Below, piece by piece: positions 17,612 through 25,372 of a stretch of 64,000 nucleotides of DNA. The stretch's first letter is position 1. Each line of letters begins with the position of its first letter. Made by a program: the position numbers and the translations under genes. The DNA comes from Streptomyces sp. RFCAC02 (GTDB lineage Bacteria; Actinomycetota; Actinomycetes; Streptomycetales; Streptomycetaceae), in NCBI RefSeq assembly GCF_004193175.1, contig NZ_SAUH01000001.1, forward strand, positions 2,792,501 through 2,856,500, given 5' to 3'. The notes beneath the pieces are model-generated. The model saw only the letters and a program-made list of their open reading frames with translations. It did no database searches and was not told the DNA's origin.

Positions 17612-17775
17612 CGCCTACCGGGTTAGCTGACGGGTTCGGAGCAGGAAGGTCTCCTACGGGCGGCCGACGGCGGTGGCCTGCGGCTGTCCGATTCACCCCA
17701 GGTGGTTGGTTCCCCGGTTCCTTCGAGTGCAGTTGTTCCGCACGCCGGATTCGGCGACGCAGCACGGTGCCGCCC
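17612..17775 (-). promoter_or_regulatory. c-di-AMP (ydaO/yuaA) riboswitch in the leader of the M23 gene
   Basis: Read on the minus strand, the leader contains the hallmark blocks of the ydaO motif in order: GAACCGGGGAACC-like sequence, GGGGTGAATC, then CTCCGAACCCGTCAGC and TAACCCGGTAGGCG just before the gene. These are the strictly conserved ligand-pocket sequences of the c-di-AMP riboswitch. It ends about 25 bases before the GTG start, so it probably acts as an OFF switch when c-di-AMP is high. The 5' border is approximate. Confidence 0.85.
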
Positions 17776-17939
17776 TCGCGACGGCACTGACGACCGCGCT
17801 GCGTTATCGAACGTTAATAGACGGAGGCGTGTGATTCCAAGCCTTCGCGGCAAGCAACCGGGAAAACCCGCCGGGCAATTCGGCGCGCATCACGGCCAAC
17901 CGGGGCATCCCGGCGGGGGGATGTGCCGCATCTCGCATT

Positions 17940-17954
17940 CTGACGGTGTGTCAG
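17940..17954. promoter_or_regulatory. Inverted repeat CTGAC-GGTGT-GTCAG
   Basis: Perfect 5-bp arms upstream of both the riboswitch leader and the arsR gene. It resembles TGACG-GTA-CGTCA at 10726-10738. Possible operator. Confidence 0.3.
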
Positions 17955-17988
17955 TCGTTATGCGGAGCGCGCCCCCGCGGGCACGAGC

Positions 17989-18019
17989 GGTGACGACAAG
18001 GGGAACGGTTGTCGTCACC
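17989..18019. promoter_or_regulatory. 11-bp inverted repeat upstream of arsR
   Basis: GGTGACGACAA and TTGTCGTCACC are perfect arms separated by nine bases, ending 40 bases before the arsR start. No gene ends on either side, so a terminator is unlikely. An operator or a 5' leader hairpin fits better. Confidence 0.45.
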
Positions 18020-18052
18020 GCCTTTGACAGCGGCTCCCGGGCGGCCCCACTC

Positions 18053-18064
18053 TTCACATGTGAA
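18053..18064. promoter_or_regulatory. Palindrome TTCACATGTGAA over the arsR start codon
   Basis: Perfect 12-bp palindrome spanning the GTG at 18060. ArsR/SmtB sensors bind such short AT-containing palindromes, so it may be the autoregulatory operator. Confidence 0.45.
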
Positions 18065-18440
18065 CATCTCTTCAGACGTCGTGGACGGCGAGCGGGTCAG
18101 GGCCGTCGCCGCGCGCATGCCGTCCGCGCGGGACATCGCCGACACGGCGGACGTGTTCGGTCTGATGGCCGACCCGGGCCGGCTCCGGTTGCTGGTCGCC
18201 CTCCGGGACGGCGAGCTGTGCGTCCGCGACCTCGCCGCCGTCACCGGGCTGAGCGAGTCCGCGACCTCCCACGCCCTGCGGCTGCTGCGCGCCCACCGCG
18301 TCGTCGCCGCGCGCAGGGCGGGCCGGGTCGCGTTCTACCGGCTGGACGACACGCATGTCGCGACGCTGCTCGACCTCGCCGTCGAGCACATCGGGCACGC
18401 CGCTCCCGACAGTTGCGACGGGCACGGGGAGCACGGCTGA
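18060..18440 (+). CDS. ArsR/SmtB-family metal sensor, CzrA-like
   Basis: 126 residues from the GTG at 18060. Winged-helix core: VFGLMADPGRLRLLVALRDG, then ELCVRDLAAVTGLSESATSH as the recognition region and RVAFYRLDDTHV as the wing. The last helix reads D-T-H, ten residues, H-I-G-H, which is exactly the alpha-5 zinc/cobalt site (D-x-H-x10-H-x2-H) of SmtB and CzrA. The protein should leave DNA when zinc or cobalt is bound. It overlaps the efflux gene by TGATG, so the two are translationally coupled. Confidence 0.9.
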   Translation: MNISSDVVDGERVRAVAARMPSARDIADTADVFGLMADPGRLRLLVALRDGELCVRDLAAVTGLSESATSHALRLLRAHRVVAARRAGRVAFYRLDDTHVATLLDLAVEHIGHAAPDSCDGHGEHG

Positions 18441-19357
18441 TGGGGCACGGACACGACCACGGCGCCGCCGCGCTCTCCGCGAGCGGGCGGCACCGGTGGC
18501 GGCTCGCGGTGGCCTGCGCGCTGATCGCCGCGTTCTTCCTGGTGGAGCTCGCGGCGGGCCTCGCCGCCGGCTCGCTGTCCCTGCTGTCCGACGCGGGCCA
18601 CATGGCCGCCGACGTCGTGACCCTGGGTGCAGCCCTGGTCGCGACCCGCATCGCGGCCCGGCCGGACGCGACGGGACGCCGTACGTACGGCTCCTACCGC
18701 GCCGAGGTCTTCGCGTCCGGGCTCGCGGTGCTGCTGATGTGCGGGGTGGCCGTGTACATCGTGGCGCAGGCGATCGGGCGCATCGGCGACGGCGGTGACG
18801 CCGGGGTGGACAGCGGGCCGATGCTCGTGGTGGGCGCCGTGGGCCTCGCCGTGAACGTCGCCGCGCTCGTGCTGCTGCGGGCCGGGGCCGCGGAGAGCCT
18901 GAACGTGCGGGGCGCGTACCTGGAGGTCGTGGCCGACACCGCGGGGTCCGTCGGGGTGCTGGTCGCGGGCTGGCTGGTGGCGGCCACGGGGCACGCCGCG
19001 TGGGACACGGCGGTCGCGGTGGCGATCGGCTGCTTCGTGGTCGTCCGCGCCCTGATGCTGGGGCGGCAGGTCCTGGCGGTGCTGGCGCAGCACGCCCCGG
19101 AGGGCATGGACCTGGACGCGGTGACGGAGGACCTCGCGGGGATCGAGGGCGTCACGGATGTGCACGATCTGCACCTGTGGACGCTGACCTCGGGGATGCC
19201 GGTCGCGACGGCGCACCTGGTGGCGCGGGAGCAGGCGGACACCCACGCCGTGCTCGACCGCGCGCGGGACGTCCTGCGGCACCGGCACGGGGTGGCGCAC
19301 GCGACGCTGCAGGTCGAGCCGGCCGGGCACCGGGGGTGCGACGAGCTGGGGTGGTGA
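18440..19357 (+). CDS. Cation diffusion facilitator, zinc/cobalt efflux
   Basis: 305 residues, six membrane helices. The short His-rich N-terminus (MGHGHDHG) is a metal-gathering tail. The first half of the transport site is SLLSDAGHMAADV; the second is LEVVADTAGSVGV, where Glu stands at the place His often occupies. A C-terminal cytoplasmic dimerisation domain follows (VTDVHDLHLWTLTSGMPVAT). The protein exchanges cytoplasmic Zn2+ or similar ions for protons. It starts at the stop codon of the ArsR sensor gene, so the two form an operon that detoxifies metal. Confidence 0.9.
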   Translation: MGHGHDHGAAALSASGRHRWRLAVACALIAAFFLVELAAGLAAGSLSLLSDAGHMAADVVTLGAALVATRIAARPDATGRRTYGSYRAEVFASGLAVLLMCGVAVYIVAQAIGRIGDGGDAGVDSGPMLVVGAVGLAVNVAALVLLRAGAAESLNVRGAYLEVVADTAGSVGVLVAGWLVAATGHAAWDTAVAVAIGCFVVVRALMLGRQVLAVLAQHAPEGMDLDAVTEDLAGIEGVTDVHDLHLWTLTSGMPVATAHLVAREQADTHAVLDRARDVLRHRHGVAHATLQVEPAGHRGCDELGW

Positions 19358-19419
19358 TCCCGGACATGCGGGTGCGGGCCGGGGTGGCCGGCCCGCGTGG
19401 GGTGGTGCTGGGGGGGTGG

Positions 19420-20145
19420 TCAGTATGCGCTGTTGACGTTGTCCATGGAGCCGTAGCGGTCGGCGGCGTAGTTGCAGGCGGCGGCGATGTTGGCGACGGG
19501 GTCGTAGATGTTCTCGCTGGTGCCGTCGACGTGGTACTGCTCGAAGGTGGGGTCGATGACCTGGAGGAGGCCCTTGGAGGGGATGTTCTCGTGGGCGTTG
19601 GTGTCCCACATGTTGATGGTGAGGGGGTCGCCGCTGGACTCGCGCATGAGGTTGCTGTAGATGCCGTCGTAGGTGCCGGGGATGTCGTTCTTCTTCATGA
19701 CGTCGAGGGCTTCGTTGATCCAGTCCTCGATGTCGTCCTGGGAGGCGGGCTCGGGGGAGGGCTGGTCGGTGCGGTCGATGGTGACGAGGGTGCCGTCGTC
19801 GGTGTAGTGGGCGCCGCGGCCGACGGTGCCGACGTCCGCGCTGGAGGCGGTGTCCTCGACGGTCTTGCTGTCGGCCGTCTTGCTGTCGGCCGTCTTGGTG
19901 TCGGTCGTCTTGGTGTCGGCGGTCTTGGTGTCGGCGGTGTGGGGCTTGGCGGGGGTGGTGGTGTCGGTGGTGTCGGTGGGGGTGAAGGCGGTGGCGGTGG
20001 TCTGCTCCGCGACGCGCTCGACGGTGGGGGAGTCGTTCTGGGCGGCCTGGGCGGTGCCGGGGATGAGGGAGACGGCCGCGGCCGCGGTGCCGGCGGTCAG
20101 GACGCCGGCGAGGGTGAGCTTGCGGGGGGTGGTGTTCGCGGTCAT
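19420..20145 (-). CDS. Small secreted transglycosylase-like (SLT) protein
   Basis: 241 residues. ATG at 20145 follows GAGGTG. A Sec signal peptide (LAGVLTAGTAAAAVSLIPGT then AQA) leads to a Thr/Lys/Asp repeat linker (about 65-95) and a C-terminal lysozyme-like domain. That domain has IYSNLMRESSGDPLTINMWD, where E is the expected catalytic Glu, then SKGLLQVIDPTFEQYHVDG and NIAAACNYAADRYGS. Similar proteins with N-acetylmuramidase-like folds help spore resuscitation and wall remodelling. Activity is inferred from the Glu and fold only. It converges on the CDF gene. Confidence 0.8.
   Translation of the reverse strand: MTANTTPRKLTLAGVLTAGTAAAAVSLIPGTAQAAQNDSPTVERVAEQTTATAFTPTDTTDTTTPAKPHTADTKTADTKTTDTKTADSKTADSKTVEDTASSADVGTVGRGAHYTDDGTLVTIDRTDQPSPEPASQDDIEDWINEALDVMKKNDIPGTYDGIYSNLMRESSGDPLTINMWDTNAHENIPSKGLLQVIDPTFEQYHVDGTSENIYDPVANIAAACNYAADRYGSMDNVNSAY
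19861..19935. repeat. Five 15-bp tandem repeats inside the SLT-like gene
   Basis: Five in-frame units of the form GTCTTGGTGTCGGCG (first two with CTG), coding for the linker pattern T-K-T-A-D. The number of units may vary by slippage between strains. Confidence 0.75.
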
Positions 20146-20423
20146 GGGACGCACCTCGTTCCAGATCGGGACATACCTGGTGGTTCCGGACGATCGCCAT
20201 GGTGGGAGGCGGCTCCCGGAGGCGGCAACGAGGTGACCTACGAGCGGGACCCGAAGACCGGCACGGGCCATCCGGCCCCCACACCCCGCCCCCGCACCAC
20301 CCCCACCGGCCCCCGCCTACGATCGACACCCGTAGGTGACCGGCGCCATATGCCGCGCCTCACACCCCACCCCCCGGAGTTCAGCACCATGCACTCGGTT
20401 CATTACACAGAGCCACAGTTTTC

Positions 20424-21104
20424 ATGACTATCCGCGACGACACCGGAACACACAGTCACCGAGGTGCGCTGCTGAGTCTGGCCGGAGTCAGCCGGGTCCG
20501 CGGGGAGCGCCAGGTGCTCGCCCCCTTCGACCTCGACGTGGCCCCCGGGGAGTGCGTGGCGCTGCTGGGCCGCAACGGATCGGGCAAGTCCACGCTGCTC
20601 CGCATCGCCGCGGGACGGGACCGGCCCACGACGGGCAGCGTCACGTTCGACGGCGGCCCCATGGACGAGAACGACCCCCGGGTCCGCGCGCGGGTCGCCG
20701 TCGCGGGCGATGCTCTCGCCTGCTACCCCGACCTCACCGTGCGGCAGCACCTGGAGCTGGTCGCCACCGGCCACGGCGTGCCGGACGCGGAACTGCGCGT
20801 CACCGAGGCCCTGGCCGCGCACGGGCTCACCAGCCGCGCCGACGCCCTGCCGACGGAGCTGTCCTCGGGGCAGCTCCAGGAGACCCTGCTCGCCGCCGCG
20901 CTCCTGCGCCCCGCCGACCTGCTGCTCCTGGACGAGCCCGAGGCCCGTCTCGACCCGGCCGCGCGGGAACGGCTGGCCGCCGCCCTCACGGACCGCGTCG
21001 CCTCGGGTACGGCCCTGCTGCTCGTCACGCACCACCGCCCGCTCGCCGCCGCCCTGGCCGACCGGACATTCGTCCTCACCGACGGCGTCCCCGCCGCATC
21101 GTGA
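20424..21104 (+). CDS. ABC transporter ATP-binding protein
   Basis: 226 residues. Walker A LLGRNGSGKSTLL, signature ELSSGQLQETLL (LSSGQ in place of LSGGQ), Walker B DLLLLDEPEARLDP, and switch His in LLVTHHRP. Length fits a single ATPase domain with a membrane partner encoded next to it; the partner overlaps by GTGA. No ribosome binding site is clear before the ATG, and the bases before it are AT-rich (CATTACACAGAGCCACAG), which may be promoter DNA. Substrate unknown. Confidence 0.85.
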   Translation: MTIRDDTGTHSHRGALLSLAGVSRVRGERQVLAPFDLDVAPGECVALLGRNGSGKSTLLRIAAGRDRPTTGSVTFDGGPMDENDPRVRARVAVAGDALACYPDLTVRQHLELVATGHGVPDAELRVTEALAAHGLTSRADALPTELSSGQLQETLLAAALLRPADLLLLDEPEARLDPAARERLAAALTDRVASGTALLLVTHHRPLAAALADRTFVLTDGVPAAS

Positions 21105-22717
21105 CGGGCTCGGCGCCGCCCGACATACGCCCGTGGCTGCGCGCCCGGCGCGGCGCGGCACGCCGCCGCAGGGCCGGGTACACGGCGTACGTGACCGTGA
21201 TGGTGCTGGGCGGCTGGTACGGGTTGTACGGCGCCGGGCTGGTGGCGCAGATCGACCGGGGCGGCCCGTTCGCCGACCACGCCGCGCAGATCGGCGCCGC
21301 ACTCCCGTGGGCGGCCCCCGCCCTGGCGCTCGCCGCGGTCTGCGTCCCTCTGGCCGACGCGCTGTGGCGCGGCCCGGTGACCATGCCGCGGGCCGACGCG
21401 GACTGGCTGCTGCCCCTGCCCGTTCCCCGCGGTCCCCTGGTACGTCCCTGGTTTCTGCTGTCGCTGGGACTGAACGCCCTGGCCGCGCTGCTGGCCGGGC
21501 TCGCTGTGGCCCTGGTCCTGGGTGCCTCCCGGCTGGCCGGGCTCGGCCTTCTTGTCCTCGCCTGGGTGCCGGCCGCCGTCTGCCTCGCCCTGCTCTCCAC
21601 GGCGGGGGCGCTGGCCGTACAGCGCTTCCCCTACGTAGCGGGGGCTGTACGCCTGCTACTGGGACCGGCCCTGCTGTGCGCGCTGCTCCTCGGCACGGCG
21701 GCGGTGCAGAGCTTCGGCGTTTCCGGGGCACCGGGGAACGACGTCCTCCTGCCCGGCGCGCTCCGTACCGCCGTCCTGTGGTCCGGTCCCTGGGGGTGGG
21801 CGGCACAGCCGGGTCTGGCCGCCACGGGCTTCCACGCCCCCGCCTGGCCCCTCGCGGCAGTGCTGCTGGTCTGCTGCACCGGAGCCGTGCTGCTGCCCAT
21901 GACACGTGCCGTGGAACGCGTACCGGCGTCCGTGCTGCGGGCGCGTTCCCGTGCGGCCGGGCAGGCGGTCGCCGGGCTCCTGTCGCTGGACCTGCGGGCG
22001 GCGCGCACGGCCGTGGCGGACGGGGTGGGGAGTACCGGTACCCACGTACCGCGCGTGCTGCGGCGTCTGCGCCCGCCTCGTGTGCTGTGGGCGGCCGTGC
22101 TGTGGCGGGACGTGGTGGGGCTGGCGTCGCGCCCACGGCGGGTCGTGACGGCCTGGATGCTGCTCGCGGGGGTGTTCGTCACGGCGGGGGCGGGGCAGGG
22201 ATTCCTGGCCGCTGTCGCGGGGTTTCTGGGCGCCATGGGGGCCGGGGTCCTGCTGGAGCCGGCCCGTCTCGACGCGGCGGACCCGGCACGGGCGCGACTG
22301 TGGTGGCCCCGTTCACGCTCCGCCCTCGCGGCGCTGCACGCCGTGGTGCCGGTGCTCGTGCTGCTGCTTCCGGGGCTCCCGGTGGCCGCTCTGCTCGCGC
22401 CGGCCACGGACGTGCCGGTGCTCGTGCTCGTCCTCGGCGCGGTGCCGGTGATGGTGGCGGGCGCGCTGGTGGCGGCGTACCGGCCGCCGACTCCCCCGTG
22501 GCTGCTGCTGCGCAGCATGATGGGCGCGGCCGGCACCGTGACGCTGCTGGTCTGGCGCATGGCGGGGCAGCTCGTCGCGGCGGGTGGACTGGCCCTGGTG
22601 CTCACGCCGTACCTGACCGGGGACGGCGGCGCGGCCTTCGGCGCGCTCGCGCGGTGCTGGCCGCTCGCGGCCGTTCTGCTGGTGTGGGCGGCGCGCGGGG
22701 CGAGAACGGTGGACTGA
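21101..22717 (+). CDS. ABC transporter membrane subunit (large, DUF6297-like)
   Basis: 538 residues with about twelve hydrophobic segments. The GTG at 21101 overlaps the stop of the ATPase gene, so it is the partner subunit. The N-terminus is cytoplasmic and Arg-rich, and a soluble loop (SRAAGQAVAGLLSLDLRAAR) lies in the middle. It does not show the motifs of importer permeases. Similar two-gene ABC sets are frequent in Streptomyces, where the permease falls in an uncharacterised family. Probably an exporter; substrate not predictable. Confidence 0.7.
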   Translation: MTGSAPPDIRPWLRARRGAARRRRAGYTAYVTVMVLGGWYGLYGAGLVAQIDRGGPFADHAAQIGAALPWAAPALALAAVCVPLADALWRGPVTMPRADADWLLPLPVPRGPLVRPWFLLSLGLNALAALLAGLAVALVLGASRLAGLGLLVLAWVPAAVCLALLSTAGALAVQRFPYVAGAVRLLLGPALLCALLLGTAAVQSFGVSGAPGNDVLLPGALRTAVLWSGPWGWAAQPGLAATGFHAPAWPLAAVLLVCCTGAVLLPMTRAVERVPASVLRARSRAAGQAVAGLLSLDLRAARTAVADGVGSTGTHVPRVLRRLRPPRVLWAAVLWRDVVGLASRPRRVVTAWMLLAGVFVTAGAGQGFLAAVAGFLGAMGAGVLLEPARLDAADPARARLWWPRSRSALAALHAVVPVLVLLLPGLPVAALLAPATDVPVLVLVLGAVPVMVAGALVAAYRPPTPPWLLLRSMMGAAGTVTLLVWRMAGQLVAAGGLALVLTPYLTGDGGAAFGALARCWPLAAVLLVWAARGARTVD

Positions 22718-22739
22718 GCCGGGCCGGCGTGAGGCCGCG

Positions 22740-23095
22740 GTCGATGGCGTCGGTGTGCTCCCGCGGCCGGGCGATCTCCCGGTGCGGCCAGGCCTCGGGG
22801 CCGGCGACGCGTCCGGCGCACGGTGTTCGGCCGGCAGCCCGTGGAGGTCGGGGAACGCGCGCGGGAGCGGCCGTCCGGCCCACGGCGATCCCGGCGCCGA
22901 GCAACCACAGCCGGGCCGCAGAGGCGGCGGCACGGACGCGGGGCCGGGGGCGCCCCTGACCGAAGTCGAACGCGGAGACGGGGAGGCGCCGACGAAGGCG
23001 ACATCGAGGGACGGGAAGTCGTTGTGACGCACCGGCTCCTCGCCGCCCTCGATCGGCGTGCCGACGGTCGCGTCGTGCAGGCGCCGGAGATCCAG
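22740..23095 (-). pseudogene. Remnant of an aminoglycoside-type phosphotransferase
   Basis: Pieces of one protein are spread over three frames on the minus strand. DLRRLHDATVGTPIEGG and VRHNDFPSLDVAFVG (catalytic-loop-like HND) are at 23095-22979. AFDFGQGRPRPRV (metal-site-like D-F) and ARLWLLGAG follow in a second frame to about 22890. Next comes RRGPDGRS in a third, then PDLHGLPAEHR, and finally REIARPREHTDAIDRGL back in the second. The order matches the C-terminal half of APH-type kinases, but frames change at least four times. The N-terminal ATP-binding half is not found. A decayed gene. Confidence 0.55.
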
Positions 23096-23596
23096 TCGCG
23101 GACACGGAAGACGGCCGGCCGCGCCACCACGGCTCACCGTCCGGCTCGGGCAGCTCCCGGCCGGAGAGGACGGCGTACGGCCGCCCGCCGGCGGGGGCGG
23201 CGGCCTGCCGTGCGGACGCGAGGGCGCGCTCGGCGTCCCGCCACAGGGCGGGAACCCGGAGTTCACGGGGCATCAGGCGCCGGTAGCGGCGCCGGGCACG
23301 CGGGGTGGCGATGAGGTCGTGCCCGGCGAGGGCGCATTCCCTGGCACCCGCGACGCCGCCGCGCGCCAGCCGCCCTGCCGCATGGCCCACAGGCGGACCA
23401 CGATGAACAGGACCAGCAGCACGTCCCGGCGCCGGCTGACGAAGTCGAACGGATCGACGTTCCTCGTGCGGCGGCGGCCCCCGCCGGCCGGTGCACGGGG
23501 AACCGCCTGAACTCCGGACGACCGGCGCGCCACCGGCCCACGACACGACGGGTCGCCTGGGGATCACGCACGCGCTTCGCCACGGGTCCGCCGGTC
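23096..23596 (-). other. Degraded coding DNA without an intact gene
   Basis: This 500-base stretch has no intact gene. On the minus strand it holds fragments that look like protein in different frames: KRVRDPQATRRVVGRWRAGR near 23580-23530, DPFDFVSRRRDVLLVLFIVV (a membrane helix) near 23450-23400, and RELRVPALWRDAERALASAR near 23270-23200. They may be one further decayed gene next to the phosphotransferase remnant. I cannot name the family. Confidence 0.35.
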
Positions 23597-24196
23597 TCAG
23601 CCCGCGCCGAGGAGCCGGTCGATGTGGTGGTCCAGCGTGCTTCCGGCCGACCGGTGCGTGCGGTACCCCAGGGCGACATCCACACCGAGGCTCGTGGCGA
23701 GCGACCAGCAGATGTCTGCCTCGGTGCGCTCGTCCTGCAGCGGCGGGCGACCACGGTCGCGTCGGGCGGCGGTGATGAGGCCGGCGGTGAAGGTCAGCAG
23801 TTCGTCACCTCCCGGTGCCAGCACCTGGCAGGTCGCGGGATCGGAGACCGCGCGGCCCGCCGCGGCCAGCGAGAAGCGCAGAAGCCGCAGAGTCCCGTCC
23901 GACGGGCTCACGAGCGCACGCAGACACGCGCGGAGCACGGCTTCGGGACCGGCGTCGCCGGCCTCCCGGACGGCCCTCTCGATGTCCGCGTTCACGGCCA
24001 GCACAGCGCGGTCGAGCGCGTCACCGATCAGGGACTGCATCGACGGGTAGTAGTGCTGCACCTGCCCCATGGAGACGCCGGCCTCGGCGGCGACCCTGCG
24101 GAGCGTCACCTCTTCCAGGCCACCCCGCACGGCGAGCGTCCAGACCGCGTCGACGAGGCGCCCTCTGCGCTCCTCGTGATCCACGTACCTCGGCAT
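23597..24196 (-). CDS. TetR-family repressor
   Basis: 199 residues from the ATG at 24196, behind GGAAGAGGTG. The helix-turn-helix is at about residues 27-50 (EEVTLRRVAAEAGVSMGQVQ, followed by HYYPSMQSLI). The C-terminal part has the usual effector-domain helices (LRACLRALVSPSDGTLRLLR; DICWSLATSLGVDVALGYRT). It is divergent from a 72-residue membrane protein. Two related palindromes lie between the two genes, so it probably represses both itself and that neighbour. Confidence 0.85.
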   Translation of the reverse strand: MPRYVDHEERRGRLVDAVWTLAVRGGLEEVTLRRVAAEAGVSMGQVQHYYPSMQSLIGDALDRAVLAVNADIERAVREAGDAGPEAVLRACLRALVSPSDGTLRLLRFSLAAAGRAVSDPATCQVLAPGGDELLTFTAGLITAARRDRGRPPLQDERTEADICWSLATSLGVDVALGYRTHRSAGSTLDHHIDRLLGAG

Positions 24197-24219
24197 CGGC
24201 CACCTCTTCCACCTCCGTA

Positions 24220-24237
24220 GCAATGCGAGCGCATTGC
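24220..24237. promoter_or_regulatory. TetR operator candidate 1
   Basis: GCAATGCG and CGCATTGC are perfect 8-bp arms around AG, 24 bases upstream of the tetR start. Confidence 0.6.
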
Positions 24238-24255
24238 AACCTGCCCCACACCTGG

Positions 24256-24277
24256 TTACAGTGCGATCGCATTGTAA
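24256..24277. promoter_or_regulatory. TetR operator candidate 2
   Basis: TTACAGTGCGA and TCGCATTGTAA form a near-perfect 22-bp palindrome with one mismatched pair. It shares the TGCG-CGCATTG core with the operator at 24220 and sits in the promoter region of the facing gene at 24340. Confidence 0.6.
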
Positions 24278-24339
24278 AAACGATCGCCGGCGCGCAACGG
24301 CTTCGACGAGCACCGGCCAACGCCACCAAGGGGCTTTCG

Positions 24340-24558
24340 ATGAAGTACACACTCCTTCAGATCCTCGGCATGGTCCTCCTCGTCCTCGGGGCGCAGGGAG
24401 CCGTCCGCCAACTCGTCGATCCGGACGACGCCGGCCTGCTGCGCGGGATGCCGGGCGGCCCCGCGCTCGGCATCGGCGTCCACATCGCCGCCGCCGTCAC
24501 CGGCGCCGTCCTCGCCGGCCGGGCGCACGACAAGGCGAAGACCGCGGAGCGGGATTGA
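24340..24558 (+). CDS. Small two-helix membrane protein, likely TetR target
   Basis: 72 residues. ATG follows AAGGGG. Two hydrophobic helices (LLQILGMVLLVLGAQGAV and GIGVHIAAAVTGAVLA) join through a short acidic and Gly/Pro loop; the C-terminus is charged (KAKTAERD). No family is recognised. Since it faces the TetR gene across two shared palindromes, it is the most likely regulated gene, as in many small-molecule response pairs. Confidence 0.7.
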   Translation: MKYTLLQILGMVLLVLGAQGAVRQLVDPDDAGLLRGMPGGPALGIGVHIAAAVTGAVLAGRAHDKAKTAERD

Positions 24559-24691
24559 AGGCCCGCCGGCCACGGCCGCCGGCCTCCGCACCGTCCAGGG
24601 CGAAGCCGCGGACAACTCCACGTCCTGCGGCCGAACGCCGCCCACGGGGAACCGGCGCCCTCCCGCCACGACCGCCGGGCGTGACGCCCGG

Positions 24692-25291
24692 TCAGGCCGG
24701 TGCGCGGAAGGCGAGCTCGCTCCACCGCACGCCGCCCCGACCGAGGAGATCGGTCTCCCGCCGCGCCCGGAGCACGGGTATCAGCCCGCACGCCCCGGCC
24801 TGCGCCACCGTCTCCTCCGCCGGCACGTCGTACATCCGCCGGCCGTCCGGCGGCGGTCCGTGCCGGAGGCTGAGGGCGAGCACACCACCGGGCGCGAGGA
24901 GCGCCGCGAGACGCCGCATCCCCGGGGACCGCTCGTCCGGCGCGAGGTGCATCCACACCGCGGAGACGAGGACGAAGGCGAACACCCCGCCCACCCGGCC
25001 GAGCGCCGGCAGGGCGTCCGCGATCCAGGTGATCCGCGGATCGCGGTGCCGCCCCGCGGACTCCCGCATCGCGGCCACCGGTTCGACCGCCACGACGTCA
25101 TGCCCCCGGTCGGCGAGCGCGGCGGCGTCCCGCCCCGTGCCGGCCCCGATGTCCGCCACCCGCGCCGGCCCGTCCGGCAGCAGCGCGACGAACCCCGCGT
25201 GCACCTCGTCGAACGCGAGCCCCTCGTACCGCCCGGCCAGCCGCTCCGCCTGCTCGGCGTAATACCGCTGCACGCCCTGACCGTTCACCAT
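24692..25291 (-). CDS. SAM-dependent methyltransferase
   Basis: 199 residues from the ATG at 25291, preceded by GAGGGGG. Class I fold: VADIGAGTGRDAAALADRGH (SAM loop), DVVAVEPVAAMRE (acidic end of strand 2), and FVLVSAVWMHLAPDER followed by LLAPGGVLALSLRHG. The substrate cannot be told. It stands alone, between the small membrane protein (convergent) and a lipoprotein gene. Confidence 0.8.
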   Translation of the reverse strand: MVNGQGVQRYYAEQAERLAGRYEGLAFDEVHAGFVALLPDGPARVADIGAGTGRDAAALADRGHDVVAVEPVAAMRESAGRHRDPRITWIADALPALGRVGGVFAFVLVSAVWMHLAPDERSPGMRRLAALLAPGGVLALSLRHGPPPDGRRMYDVPAEETVAQAGACGLIPVLRARRETDLLGRGGVRWSELAFRAPA

Positions 25292-25372
25292 CCCACGCCC
25301 CCTCATCATTCGCTCACGGCGACCACATGAGAACCGTAAGCGACACCACTGACAATCGGCCGCGCTCCCGGA

